DNA from: Candidatus Rifleibacteriota bacterium
Lineage (GTDB): Bacteria; Muiribacteriota; Ozemobacteria; Ozemobacterales; Ozemobacteraceae
DNA: 36,032 nucleotides
Direction: 5' to 3'
NCBI GenBank assembly: GCA_012517355.1
Contig: JAAYVD010000085.1
Coordinates: 1-36,032, forward strand
A model generated the notes under the pieces. The model searched no databases. It worked only from the letters and a program-made list of their open reading frames with translations, and was not told where the DNA came from. Below are positions 1 to 7,832 of this stretch, in pieces. How positions within the stretch are numbered: position 1 is the first letter of the stretch; each line of letters begins with the position of its first letter. The position numbers and the translations under genes were made by a program.

Positions 1-70
1 ACCCAGCCATCCGCTTGCGCAGCTGGCCGAGCTCTCTTCGTTCACACGACGAGTCAGATCTACTCATCAT
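1..70 (-). CDS. Start of a gene cut by the window edge, unknown product
   Basis: An open frame starts at tandem ATG codons (70-68 and 67-65) on the minus strand and stays open for 23 codons to the window edge. The visible residues are polar and basic (reading MSRSDSSCERRELG and on). A convincing minus-strand promoter lies upstream at 202-230, which argues that some gene is transcribed leftwards here. The ribosome binding site is weak and only 23 residues are visible, so no function is proposed. The frame could be chance. Confidence 0.3.
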   Translation of the reverse strand, partial: MMSRSDSSCERRELGQLRKRMAG

Positions 71-201
71 TACAACTCAAAGGCTCTTTGCAGAGCCCCC
101 TTACCTGAACGCTTTCTTGGCTCCCTCGATTTGCTTTTCAAGCATCACCGGCTCGGTCGCTCGCGCTTCCGGCGCCGTACCCTCGCGCGGAGGGTTCGGT
201 T

Positions 202-230
202 AGAATATCACCGACGAAGGTCAATGTCAA
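202..230 (-). promoter_or_regulatory. Sigma-70-type promoter reading left
   Basis: On the minus strand TTGACA (230-225) is followed by exactly 17 bp and TATTCT (207-202). Transcription would start near 195 and run to the partial gene at 70. The roughly 125-nt leader holds a 14-codon frame (about 138-94) and then a hairpin GGCTCT-GCAA-AGAGCC with a GNRA-type loop (about 91-76). Confidence 0.6.
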
Positions 231-304
231 GGGGTCGGTACAAAAAAATCCCGGTATTTCGCCCGATCGGGTCGGGAGAGCAAACCATTTTCCCTGACCT
301 GCGT

Positions 305-310
305 TATAAT
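305..310 (+). promoter_or_regulatory. Perfect -10 box upstream of the proline-rich exported protein
   Basis: TATAAT lies 35 bp upstream of the ATG at 346, which gives a leader of about 29 nt. No good -35 hexamer is present 16-18 bp upstream, so the promoter may need an activator. It is arranged back to back with the minus-strand promoter at 202-230. Confidence 0.45.
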
Positions 311-345
311 AGGAAAATCCCACCAATGAGGTTGGAGTGACACCT

Positions 346-1107
346 ATGCGCCGAGTCTCCCTGATGATGGTTGTGGCCCTTGCCTGGCTGGCGGCGGCGG
401 GGGTAGCCGTGGCGGAGTCCGACTCCCCGATCCTTCCCCTGCCCAAACACATCCATCCCGCCAAACCCGCCTCCTCGACCGCCCAGCCGGGAACTCCCGG
501 CCACACAACGGCCGCCGGCGGGGAAATCATCCCCTTGCCCCTCGATCGGCCCAAACCGCCGAAAACCCCTCCGAGAGCTCCTCCCCCGACCGGGGAAGGA
601 GCCCCCCTGATCGCCCTCCCTGCCGAACCCCCTCCCCCGCCCGACGAGCCCATTCCCCCGATGGAAGCCCCCGCCGAACCGGTCTCCCCCGACATTCCCC
701 CTCCCCCCCCCGGCAACATCAACATCCCAGGGGAAATCATCGTCGACGGGCAGACCCCTCCCGGCCCGCCTGCCGCTGCCACCCCTGCCGCCGCGTCCGC
801 CCCGCCCCTCCCGATCTTCCCAAAGGACACCAGTTCCGCCATTTTCATGGTCATGAAGACCTGGGAATGTGAGAACTACGACGGCAAGACCCTCCTGGAG
901 CACTCCCTCGGGGTCTACGGGCAGGAAGCGGAGGACCAGTTCACCGCCAAGGGGCTCGACCAGTTGCCGACCTTCGCCTTGTCCCTCAAAGAGGATGACA
1001 TCACCCTCGACGAACTGCTGGACATCGTCGCCCAAAAGAGCAATACCGACTGGGGAGTGGATATTTCCCAGAAGATCATCTATTTTTATCCCGCCCCCCG
1101 GCAATAA
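346..1107 (+). CDS. Exported proline-rich protein with STN/secretin-like C-terminal domain
   Basis: 253 residues. The ATG at 346 is chosen because GGAG (334-337) sits 8 nt upstream; an in-frame GTG at 337 overlaps that ribosome binding site. Residues 1-23 form a signal peptide (MRRVSLMMVV core, AVAE cleavage region). Residues about 25-155 are a low-complexity proline/alanine stretch with runs such as PPPPPG, likely an extended periplasmic linker. The last 90 residues are folded and contain a pattern like the secretin/TonB short N-terminal (STN) domain: an aliphatic strand, then LDELLDIVAQKS, then a final strand KIIYFYP. The STN assignment is an inference. A TPR gene follows after 24 bp and is probably co-transcribed, which fits an envelope assembly or scaffold role. 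Confidence 0.7.
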   Translation: MRRVSLMMVVALAWLAAAGVAVAESDSPILPLPKHIHPAKPASSTAQPGTPGHTTAAGGEIIPLPLDRPKPPKTPPRAPPPTGEGAPLIALPAEPPPPPDEPIPPMEAPAEPVSPDIPPPPPGNINIPGEIIVDGQTPPGPPAAATPAAASAPPLPIFPKDTSSAIFMVMKTWECENYDGKTLLEHSLGVYGQEAEDQFTAKGLDQLPTFALSLKEDDITLDELLDIVAQKSNTDWGVDISQKIIYFYPAPRQ

Positions 1108-1131
1108 TCTTCCTGACAGGAGTCAAAGGGC

Positions 1132-1482
1132 ATGTCCCCGACCATCGACGAACTGCTGAACGAAGGAAACGAGGCGTTCTCCAAGGCCAATTTCCACCAG
1201 GCGCTGAACCACTACCTGCGTGCCCTGGAAATGGATCCCCGGCACCAAGTGGCCCTGATCAAGACGGGATCAGCCTATTACAAGCTCCGCGACTTCCCCA
1301 ACGCGGTGAAACACCTGGCGCAGGCCCTGGAAACGGATCCCCAGAACCGCGACCTCCTCTCCATGATCGGAATGGTCTACGTGCGCAGCGGCGACAAACC
1401 GAACGCCCTGGCCATCTACGACAGGCTGAAGAAGGTCCATCCAGACAAGGCCGAACAACTGTACAAAGAGATCTACAAGTAG
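1132..1482 (+). CDS. Small TPR-repeat protein
   Basis: 116 residues made almost wholly of about three tetratricopeptide repeats, with the family spacing of small and aromatic residues (for example ALNHYLRALEMDPRH and AVKHLAQALETDPQN). Such proteins are protein-binding scaffolds. There is no signal peptide, so it is probably cytoplasmic. AGGAG (about 1118-1122) precedes the ATG. It lies 24 bp after the exported STN-like protein and probably shares its transcript. No enzyme motif is present; the partner is unknown. Confidence 0.85.
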   Translation: MSPTIDELLNEGNEAFSKANFHQALNHYLRALEMDPRHQVALIKTGSAYYKLRDFPNAVKHLAQALETDPQNRDLLSMIGMVYVRSGDKPNALAIYDRLKKVHPDKAEQLYKEIYK

Positions 1483-1495
1483 GGCCCCCGGCCCT
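1481..1495. terminator. Possible hairpin terminator between convergent genes
   Basis: AGGGCC-CCC-GGCCCT forms a 6-bp GC-rich hairpin overlapping the TPR stop codon and facing the convergent acetyltransferase gene. There is no T-run, so intrinsic termination is uncertain. Confidence 0.25.
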
Positions 1496-1520
1496 TAGAC
1501 GGCCCGCGCCGACCGCCCGC

Positions 1521-2159
1521 TCAGACCGCCAGCCAGCCTTTGACCGCCCAGAACTTCCTGGCCCGCTGGAACTCGTTTTCCAACAGGGTGTAGAAGAACT
1601 GGTCCTGCCAGAGGCCATTGATGAACAGCTCTTGGCGGTGCAGCCCTTCCCGCACGAACCCGAGTTTCTCCAATACCCGCTGGGAAGGCTGGTTGGCCGG
1701 CTGGACCCCCGCCCAGACCCGATGCAGCACCGCCTCTTCGAAAACCGCGCACACCAGCCGGGCCACCGCCTCGGTCATGTACCCGCGCCCGGCCTGGTCG
1801 GCAGCGACCCAATACCCGAGCCCCCCCGAAAAGCTCACCCCCCACTGGATGGAATGCAGGGCGATCCGGCCGATGAGGGAGGCGTCGGTCGCCCGGAAGA
1901 TGCCGAGATCGACCCGTTGCGAGCGGTTGACCTCATGGTGTTCGCAATCGATGATCTTCCTGAGATCCTGGAGGGAAAGGGGATGGGGAATCTCCGGCAT
2001 CCAGGGATGGACCCACAACCGGTTCTTTTCGAGGAGGTCGAGATAGGCGGGCGCATCCCCGCGGGTCAGGCGCCGAAGGAGTATCCTGGGCCCATGCAGC
2101 ACCCGGTCGATGGGAAAGACGGCGGCCAGTCCCGCCTTTCCTGGTTGTCGGCGATCCAC
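1521..2159 (-). CDS. GNAT-family N-acetyltransferase, RimJ/RimL-like
   Basis: 212 residues, in the size range of RimJ/RimL-type acetyltransferases that modify protein N-termini or small amines with acetyl-CoA. Family features are visible: an N-terminal LHGPRILLRRL strand, the acetyl-CoA binding turn near QAGRGYMTEA (the Q/R-x-x-G-x-G/A-like loop), and the late N-x-x-S-x-x-V-L-E-K-L-G-F block. The best start is GTG at 2159, with a GGGGGA purine run about 8 nt upstream. It is divergent from the HAD gene, whose ATG is only 28 bp away. The substrate cannot be read from sequence; ribosomal protein S5/S18 or an antibiotic are family possibilities. Confidence 0.85.
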   Translation of the reverse strand: MDRRQPGKAGLAAVFPIDRVLHGPRILLRRLTRGDAPAYLDLLEKNRLWVHPWMPEIPHPLSLQDLRKIIDCEHHEVNRSQRVDLGIFRATDASLIGRIALHSIQWGVSFSGGLGYWVAADQAGRGYMTEAVARLVCAVFEEAVLHRVWAGVQPANQPSQRVLEKLGFVREGLHRQELFINGLWQDQFFYTLLENEFQRARKFWAVKGWLAV

Positions 2160-2187
2160 TCATTTTCCCCCACTTTCGGAGGTTTCC

Positions 2188-2928
2188 ATGGCACATCCCA
2201 TCTCCCGTGATTCTACTCCCCCCCGTCGCTGGACCGGTATCTTTTTCGATGTCGGTGGCACCCTTCTGTATCCCGATCCCGTGGTGATCGGGGATCACCT
2301 CGAGGGCATCCTGGGCCGAGGCCTGCCCGAAGACCGCGTCTTCGCCGCCATCCAGTTCGGGTCGGTGGCTATCGATCAGGCCATCGCCCAGGGCCAATCG
2401 ATCGAGCGGTGGTGGCACCTCTTCTTCGGCAGCGTGCTGTGCCATCTGGGTTTCGATGGCGCGGCCACCCGCTCCCGACTGGATGCCCTGGTCAGCGATC
2501 TCCGGGCTTGCCACGAAAAGAAGAACCTGTGGTCATACCTGCTCCCCAGCACGCATGGGGTCCTGGAAACTCTGCAAGGGAAAGGCTTCCACCTGGGAGT
2601 GATCTCCAACAGCGACGGCAAAGTGCGCGGCCAACTGGAGGAGGCGGGACTGGCCCCCTTCTTCCCCTTCATCCTCGATTCCCACGTGGTGGGCTGCGAA
2701 AAGCCGGACCCCGCCATTTTCCGGCTCGCCCTGCAGGAAAGCGGACTGCCGGCATCGGAAGTCCTGTATATCGGGGACATCGTCGCCATCGACGCGGTGG
2801 GGGCCACCGGCGTGGGCATGAGCGCCCTCATCCTTGATCCTCTGAGGTTGCGGGCCGGGGCGGCCGTTCCCACGATCGCCGGGTTGGCCGACCTCCCCGC
2901 CTGGCTCGAGTCCCAGAAAGGGGCCTGA
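2188..2928 (+). CDS. HAD-superfamily hydrolase
   Basis: 246 residues. ATG 2188 has GGAGG (2178-2182) 5 nt upstream; a longer in-frame start at 2110 would overlap the divergent acetyltransferase and lacks support. Motif I is D21-V-G-G-T-L, with the nucleophile Asp present but Gly in the usual DxD acid/base position. Motif II serine is S140 in ISNSDG, motif III K172 in CEKPDP, motif IV D197 in GDIVAID. The missing second Asp is seen in many HAD subfamilies and makes the reaction (phosphatase, dehalogenase or other) uncertain. The gene ends 6 bp from the convergent transporter gene. Confidence 0.85.
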   Translation: MAHPISRDSTPPRRWTGIFFDVGGTLLYPDPVVIGDHLEGILGRGLPEDRVFAAIQFGSVAIDQAIAQGQSIERWWHLFFGSVLCHLGFDGAATRSRLDALVSDLRACHEKKNLWSYLLPSTHGVLETLQGKGFHLGVISNSDGKVRGQLEEAGLAPFFPFILDSHVVGCEKPDPAIFRLALQESGLPASEVLYIGDIVAIDAVGATGVGMSALILDPLRLRAGAAVPTIAGLADLPAWLESQKGA

Positions 2929-2941
2929 CGGGCCTCAGGCC
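2922..2941. terminator. Palindrome holding both convergent stop codons
   Basis: GGCCTGA-CGGGCC-TCAGGCC is a perfect 7-bp inverted repeat. Each arm contains the TGA stop of one of two convergent genes (HAD on plus, ABC transporter on minus). It is a plausible compact bidirectional terminator, though only a short CCTTTCT follows on the minus strand. Confidence 0.4.
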
Positions 2942-4347
2942 ACCAGGGAACCGGACAAAGGTTGGAGCCCGGTGGGGCCGACCTGGATGATCCGCCGGCA
3001 GAGGCGTTCCCCCAGGGTGCGATCGTGGGTCACCAGCAGAAGCCCGCCTCCGGCCTTCAGAAAGCCCTCCAGCACCTGGATGGCGCGGGCCAGGGAAACC
3101 GGATCGAGGTGTCCGAGGGTCTCATCGACCAGCAGCAGGTCGGGACAAGCCAGCAAAGCCCGGGCGAGGGAGACCCGGGCCGCCTCGCCCCCGGAAAGCC
3201 CCCCCACCTCACGGTCGAGAAGGTGGGCGATGCCCAGTTCGGTGGCCCGGGCCTGCATCCGGTCGCACGTTTTCCCCGCTTCCTCCGGCCTGCCCGGGTG
3301 GCCGATCAGGAGGTTCTCACGGACCGTTCCGGAGAACAGGAACGGGCGCTGGAACACCAGGATGGCCCGGCGGCCCTGGCGATCGACGGTCCCGGCCGAG
3401 GGGGGGATGACGCCGGCGATCACCTTCAGCAGGATGGTCTTTCCCGCCCCGGAAGCCCCCATCAGGGCGGTTCCGCCGGTCAGGGGCAGTTCGCCGGAGA
3501 GGCTGCCGAAAAGATCCCGGCCATGGAAGGAGACCGCCAGCCGATCGAGTTTCAGGGGAGGCACTTCGGGCAGGGAGGCGGCATCCGCGAACCGGTCCGT
3601 GATCGCCGGAGCCGGGAAACCCGCCGGTTCTTCGACGGCTTTTCCAGCCTGGCGGCGGGCTGCGGCGACCTGGAGGCCATGCACCAGGAGAGCGTTGCCG
3701 AGGGCGACTCCGAGCAGCATGATGCCCAGGGCGAGGGCGAGTTCGGTATCGCCTTTGGCGGTTTCCAGGGCGATGGCGGTCGTGAGGGTGCGGGTGAAGC
3801 CTTTGATGTTCCCGCCCAGGATCATGGCCACCCCGACCTCGGAGACGACCCGCCCGAAGCCGACACAGGCCGCGACACCGAGCCCGGAACGGCATTCACG
3901 CACGAGCAGGCGGAGAAGGGCCAGGCCACGGATCTCCAGGTTGACGGCGGTATCGATCAACCCAACCGGGATCTGGGCCAGGCTGGAATGCAGGAACACC
4001 GTGATCAAAGGCACGATCAGCAGGACCTCCCCGGTCACAATGGCGGAGGGGGTGAACATCATTTCCAACGCCCCCAGCGGCCCCCGCCGGGAAATGAAGA
4101 GGTAGACCAGGGTCCCGACGATGACGGTGGGTACCGAGAGCAGCATCTGGAACAGGATGAGGACCGGGTTCTTCCAGCGGGAAGGCAGGCAGAACAAGCC
4201 CCAGGCCAGGGGCAGCGAAACCAGCAGGCCGACCCCTGTTCCGAGAAGGCCGACCTTCAGGGTGAAGAAAAAGACCCGGAAGGCCTCCTCATCGAGAGCG
4301 AACAGCCGCGCGAAGGCTCCCGAGAAGACCTCCAGGAAAAAATCCAT
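2935..4347 (-). CDS. Tungstate-type ABC transporter, permease-ATPase fusion
   Basis: 470 residues joining two proteins that are normally separate. Residues 1-230 are a TupB-like permease with about five or six membrane segments and the typical GGNIKGFTRTLTTAIALETAKGD block, a hallmark of tungstate permeases by family knowledge. After a linker rich in A, P and R, residues about 262-470 are an ABC ATPase: Walker A GASGAGKT (near 296), Q-loop FQRPF, signature LSGGE (near 382), Walker B LLLVDE (near 401) and switch THD (near 418). It would import oxyanions (tungstate, perhaps molybdate) into the cytoplasm. No TupA binding protein is in the window. It starts 20 bp after metH on the same strand, so it is likely the last gene of the methionine operon. 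Confidence 0.85.
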   Translation of the reverse strand: MDFFLEVFSGAFARLFALDEEAFRVFFFTLKVGLLGTGVGLLVSLPLAWGLFCLPSRWKNPVLILFQMLLSVPTVIVGTLVYLFISRRGPLGALEMMFTPSAIVTGEVLLIVPLITVFLHSSLAQIPVGLIDTAVNLEIRGLALLRLLVRECRSGLGVAACVGFGRVVSEVGVAMILGGNIKGFTRTLTTAIALETAKGDTELALALGIMLLGVALGNALLVHGLQVAAARRQAGKAVEEPAGFPAPAITDRFADAASLPEVPPLKLDRLAVSFHGRDLFGSLSGELPLTGGTALMGASGAGKTILLKVIAGVIPPSAGTVDRQGRRAILVFQRPFLFSGTVRENLLIGHPGRPEEAGKTCDRMQARATELGIAHLLDREVGGLSGGEAARVSLARALLACPDLLLVDETLGHLDPVSLARAIQVLEGFLKAGGGLLLVTHDRTLGERLCRRIIQVGPTGLQPLSGSLVA

Positions 4348-4367
4348 GCTGCCCCTGACCGCCTCGT

Positions 4368-7300
4368 CTACATCGAAAAGTAGTGGGCACGGGGATTCAG
4401 AACGAGGAAACCCGACACCGAATGTTCGGGGACCATCTGCAGGTTGCGGGTGAGGCGAATGCCGATCCCGGGCCCATCGACCACCTTCAGAAGGCTCTTT
4501 TGCTGACCAAGATCAGGGCACGCCGGATACCCGAAGCTGAACCGGGCTCCCGAGGCGGGAAGCCGCAAGCTTTCGCGGTCCAGGGTCTCCAGGCGTGCCT
4601 TGGCCTGCACTTCAGCGGTCACCCACTTCTGTACATATTCCGCTCCGCAGTCGGCCAGTTCGGCCAGCAGCCCGTACCACAGGAAGTAATCCCGGTACCG
4701 GTCTTCACGGAACTGCTTTTTGGTGAAGGCTTCGACCTCGGGACCCATGGTTACCGCCCAGGGCACGATCAGGTCGTCCTCCTCCGCCGCGAAGAAATCG
4801 CTGACGCAGGGGTAAGGGGCCTTCGAACTCCTGGGGAATGTCCAGGTAAACGGCTTCCGGCCCGTCGCCGGATGCACGTGCACCCGGTCGCCGTCGGACC
4901 GGCAACGCAGATAGGCATACCGGGCTTTGGGTCCGGTCCAGTCGAGACGGCGGAGATCGGCGAGAAGGCGGTCGAGAGCCGGACGGGCCTCCCGGTCGAG
5001 CATGGCCTGATAATCGGCTTCGCCCAGATGGCCCCGCTCGAATTTCCAGCGGGCCTGAAAGAGGGTCTTGGGATCCAGGAGGGTGATCAGGGCTTCGGGA
5101 TCGATTTCGAGGGTGCGTCCACCCAGGAAGGGAGGCTCAGGTATGGGGTGCGTCGATGGGCAGGGGCCTCGTGGAATCTTCTGGCGATCTGGCGCGCAAG
5201 CCGGGGTCGGGCGGAGGGACCGCATCTCTGCGGGGGGCGTTTCCCGACCCGTCTCCGAACCGCCATCCCGGACCAGCCGGTCGAGGACGGCCAAGCCGTC
5301 GAAGGCATCCTGGGCGTAATGCACACGACCCTGGTATTCGGGTTGCAACTGCCCTTCCACGTAGTCGCGGGTCAGGGCGGCCCCGCCGAGAATGACCGTG
5401 AAGGGAAGGCCGCGCCGGTTCAGCTCGGCGAGATTCTCGCGCATCACCTGGGTGGATCGGACGAGGAGGCCGCTCATGCCGAGCACCGTGCTGCCGTGCT
5501 CCTGGGCGGCCCGGATCATGGTATCGACATCGACCTTGATGCCGAGATCGATCACCCGGTACCCGTTGTTCGCGAGCAGAATGTTCACCAGGTTCTTGCC
5601 GATGTCGTGGACATCCCCGCTGACCGTGGCCAGGACGATGGTTTTGCCGGCGGCCGAGTCAGGCTTTTTGGCCATCTGGGGTTCGAGATACCCCACGGCT
5701 GCCTTGACCACCTCGGCCGATTGGAGCACGAATGGGAGCTGCATTTCTCCCTTCCCGAAGAGGTCGCCGACCACCCGCATGCCCTTGATCAGGTGATCGT
5801 TGATGATCTCTTCCGGGGAGAATTCCTTTCGAAGGGTGTCCAACAAAGGCTCGAGACCGGCCTTCTCCCCTTCTAGAATCTTCAACCGGAGGTTCTCGGC
5901 GGGGGACCCGGTACTGCTCGCCGGGCGTCGCTGCCGGGTGCCTCCCCCACCCTGGAACAAGCCCATGAAGCGGGTGAGATCGGAGCCGTCTCCTGCACGG
6001 TTGAAGAGAACGTCCAGGCCAGCCTGACGGTGGTTCTCGGGGATCTTGTACGTCGGCTCGATACCGGCGGGATGGACGATGGCCAGAGACAGACCGCGAT
6101 GCACCGCCTCGGCCAGGAACAGGCTGTTGAGGACGACCCGGGCCTCCGGAGCCAACCCGAATGACACATTGCTGACGCCCAGGAGCGAGAAGGATTCGGG
6201 ATACTCCCTCCCGATGCGCTCGACCGCCTCCAGGGTGATCCGGGCGGCATCGCGCAGATCGGCATCACCACTGCCGACCGTGAAGGTGAGAGGGTCGAAG
6301 ATGAGGTCGGAAGGCTGGAAGCCGAGTTCGCGGATGAGCACGCCGAACATCCGGGCGATGACCTGCATCTTGCGGTCGACGGTCTTGGCCATACCCTGCT
6401 CGTCGATGGCGAGGCAGATCAGGGCAGCCCCGTATTCCCGGGCCAGGGAGGCCACCGAACGCAGTTTTCCCCCCCCGTCCTCGAGGTTCACCGAGTTGAC
6501 GATGCACCGGCCCCCGTGCGCTTTCAAAGCGGCTTCGATGGTGAAGGGGTCGGTCGAATCGATCACCAGGGGAAGCTTGACCTGACGGGCGAAAAGGGGC
6601 ACGAGAGTCGCCATGTCCGTCCGCTCGTCACGACCGACATAGGCGGTCGACAGGTCGAGAAGGTGTGCCCCGCCGCGGGCCTGGTCCTTGCCCAGGGCGA
6701 CCATTCCATCGAGGTCGTTCGCGAGCAGGAGATCGCGGAACTGCCTCGAACCGTTGGCGTTGGTCCTCTCGCCGACCAGGCAGGGGGCGGGATCCTGGCG
6801 GAGGGTCACGGCCCCGTACAGACTGGCCACCGCCGGCGGTGGGGTCACCGTCCGGGGGCGGGGCACCGAGTGCCCGACGGCCTGAACGACCGCCGCGAGA
6901 TGGGCGGGGGTGGTGCCGCAGCACCCGCCGACGATGGCGACGCCGTCCTGCTCGACGAAGGTGCGATGGTAGGAGGCCAGTTCCTCGGGGCGAAGCCGGT
7001 AGACGGCCTTCCCGCCCACGTTCTCCGGAAGACCGGCGTTGGGCATGACCGAGATGGGTTTGCGGGTGGAGGCGGCCAGAAATTTCACGTGCCGGACCAT
7101 CTCGAGGGGCCCGGTGGCGCAGTTGATGCCGATCACATCGACCCAGGGAAAGGGCTCGAGAACGGCCTGGACCACCCCGATGTCGGAGCCGACCAGCATG
7201 GTGCCGGAAGCCTCGAGAGTCACGGAAACCATGACGGGAAGGCGTTTTCCCTCCTTGCGGAAGACCTGACGGGCCCCGGCCAGGGCCGCCTTGGTCTGCA

Positions 7301-7802
7301 GCAGGTCCTGGCAGGTCTCGATCACCAGCAGATCGGCGCCGGCGTCCCAGAGGGCCTGGACCTGTTCGGCATAGGCGGCCGCCATCTCGTCGAAGGAGAT
7401 CTGGCCGAGAGTGGGAATCTTCGATGACGGTCCGATGGACCCGGCGACGAACCGGGGCCCGTCGGCGTGGGCGGCCTCCTCCACCGCCTCGCGGGCGAGG
7501 CGGACGGCCGCGCGGTTGATCTCGGCGACGCGGTCGGCCAGGCCGTGGTCCTGCAGGACGATCCGGGTGGCGCCGAAGGTGTTGGTCTCCACCGCCCGGC
7601 AGCCGACCGCGAGAAACTCGCGGTGGATGCGCCGAATGGCGGCCGGGGCATGCAGCACGAGCGCCTCGCTGCAGCCTTCGTGCCCTCCGAAATCATCGGG
7701 GGTCAGGCCCAGGGTCTGCAGGTTGGAACCCATGGCCCCGTCGAAAACGAGCACCCGTTCGTGCAGGTGGACCAGGAAGGATTCAGGGGTGGGTCGGGTC
7801 AT
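4368..7802 (-). CDS. metH: Cobalamin-dependent methionine synthase
   Basis: 1144 residues (E. coli MetH 1227), with all four modules. Residues 1-310: homocysteine methyltransferase barrel with zinc cysteines in GINC (near 226) and GGCCGTTP (near 292). About 340-600: pterin-binding methyltetrahydrofolate domain opening with GERTNANGS. About 640-870: helical cap and B12 domain with the lower-ligand motif DVHDIGKN (near 730) and later GMSGLL and GGAAL. About 898-1144: reactivation domain with [11 protein letters not shown] (near 1090) and PEHSVSG near the end; it is shorter than usual. It transfers methyl from CH3-THF to homocysteine in the cytoplasm. ATG 7802 has GGGAGG 7 nt upstream. It lies 30 bp after the MTHFR fusion gene, which supplies its methyl-THF. 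Confidence 0.95.
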   Translation of the reverse strand: MTRPTPESFLVHLHERVLVFDGAMGSNLQTLGLTPDDFGGHEGCSEALVLHAPAAIRRIHREFLAVGCRAVETNTFGATRIVLQDHGLADRVAEINRAAVRLAREAVEEAAHADGPRFVAGSIGPSSKIPTLGQISFDEMAAAYAEQVQALWDAGADLLVIETCQDLLQTKAALAGARQVFRKEGKRLPVMVSVTLEASGTMLVGSDIGVVQAVLEPFPWVDVIGINCATGPLEMVRHVKFLAASTRKPISVMPNAGLPENVGGKAVYRLRPEELASYHRTFVEQDGVAIVGGCCGTTPAHLAAVVQAVGHSVPRPRTVTPPPAVASLYGAVTLRQDPAPCLVGERTNANGSRQFRDLLLANDLDGMVALGKDQARGGAHLLDLSTAYVGRDERTDMATLVPLFARQVKLPLVIDSTDPFTIEAALKAHGGRCIVNSVNLEDGGGKLRSVASLAREYGAALICLAIDEQGMAKTVDRKMQVIARMFGVLIRELGFQPSDLIFDPLTFTVGSGDADLRDAARITLEAVERIGREYPESFSLLGVSNVSFGLAPEARVVLNSLFLAEAVHRGLSLAIVHPAGIEPTYKIPENHRQAGLDVLFNRAGDGSDLTRFMGLFQGGGGTRQRRPASSTGSPAENLRLKILEGEKAGLEPLLDTLRKEFSPEEIINDHLIKGMRVVGDLFGKGEMQLPFVLQSAEVVKAAVGYLEPQMAKKPDSAAGKTIVLATVSGDVHDIGKNLVNILLANNGYRVIDLGIKVDVDTMIRAAQEHGSTVLGMSGLLVRSTQVMRENLAELNRRGLPFTVILGGAALTRDYVEGQLQPEYQGRVHYAQDAFDGLAVLDRLVRDGGSETGRETPPAEMRSLRPTPACAPDRQKIPRGPCPSTHPIPEPPFLGGRTLEIDPEALITLLDPKTLFQARWKFERGHLGEADYQAMLDREARPALDRLLADLRRLDWTGPKARYAYLRCRSDGDRVHVHPATGRKPFTWTFPRSSKAPYPCVSDFFAAEEDDLIVPWAVTMGPEVEAFTKKQFREDRYRDYFLWYGLLAELADCGAEYVQKWVTAEVQAKARLETLDRESLRLPASGARFSFGYPACPDLGQQKSLLKVVDGPGIGIRLTRNLQMVPEHSVSGFLVLNPRAHYFSM

Positions 7803-7832
7803 GTCACAGCCTCCCGTTGCGATGGCCTGGGG

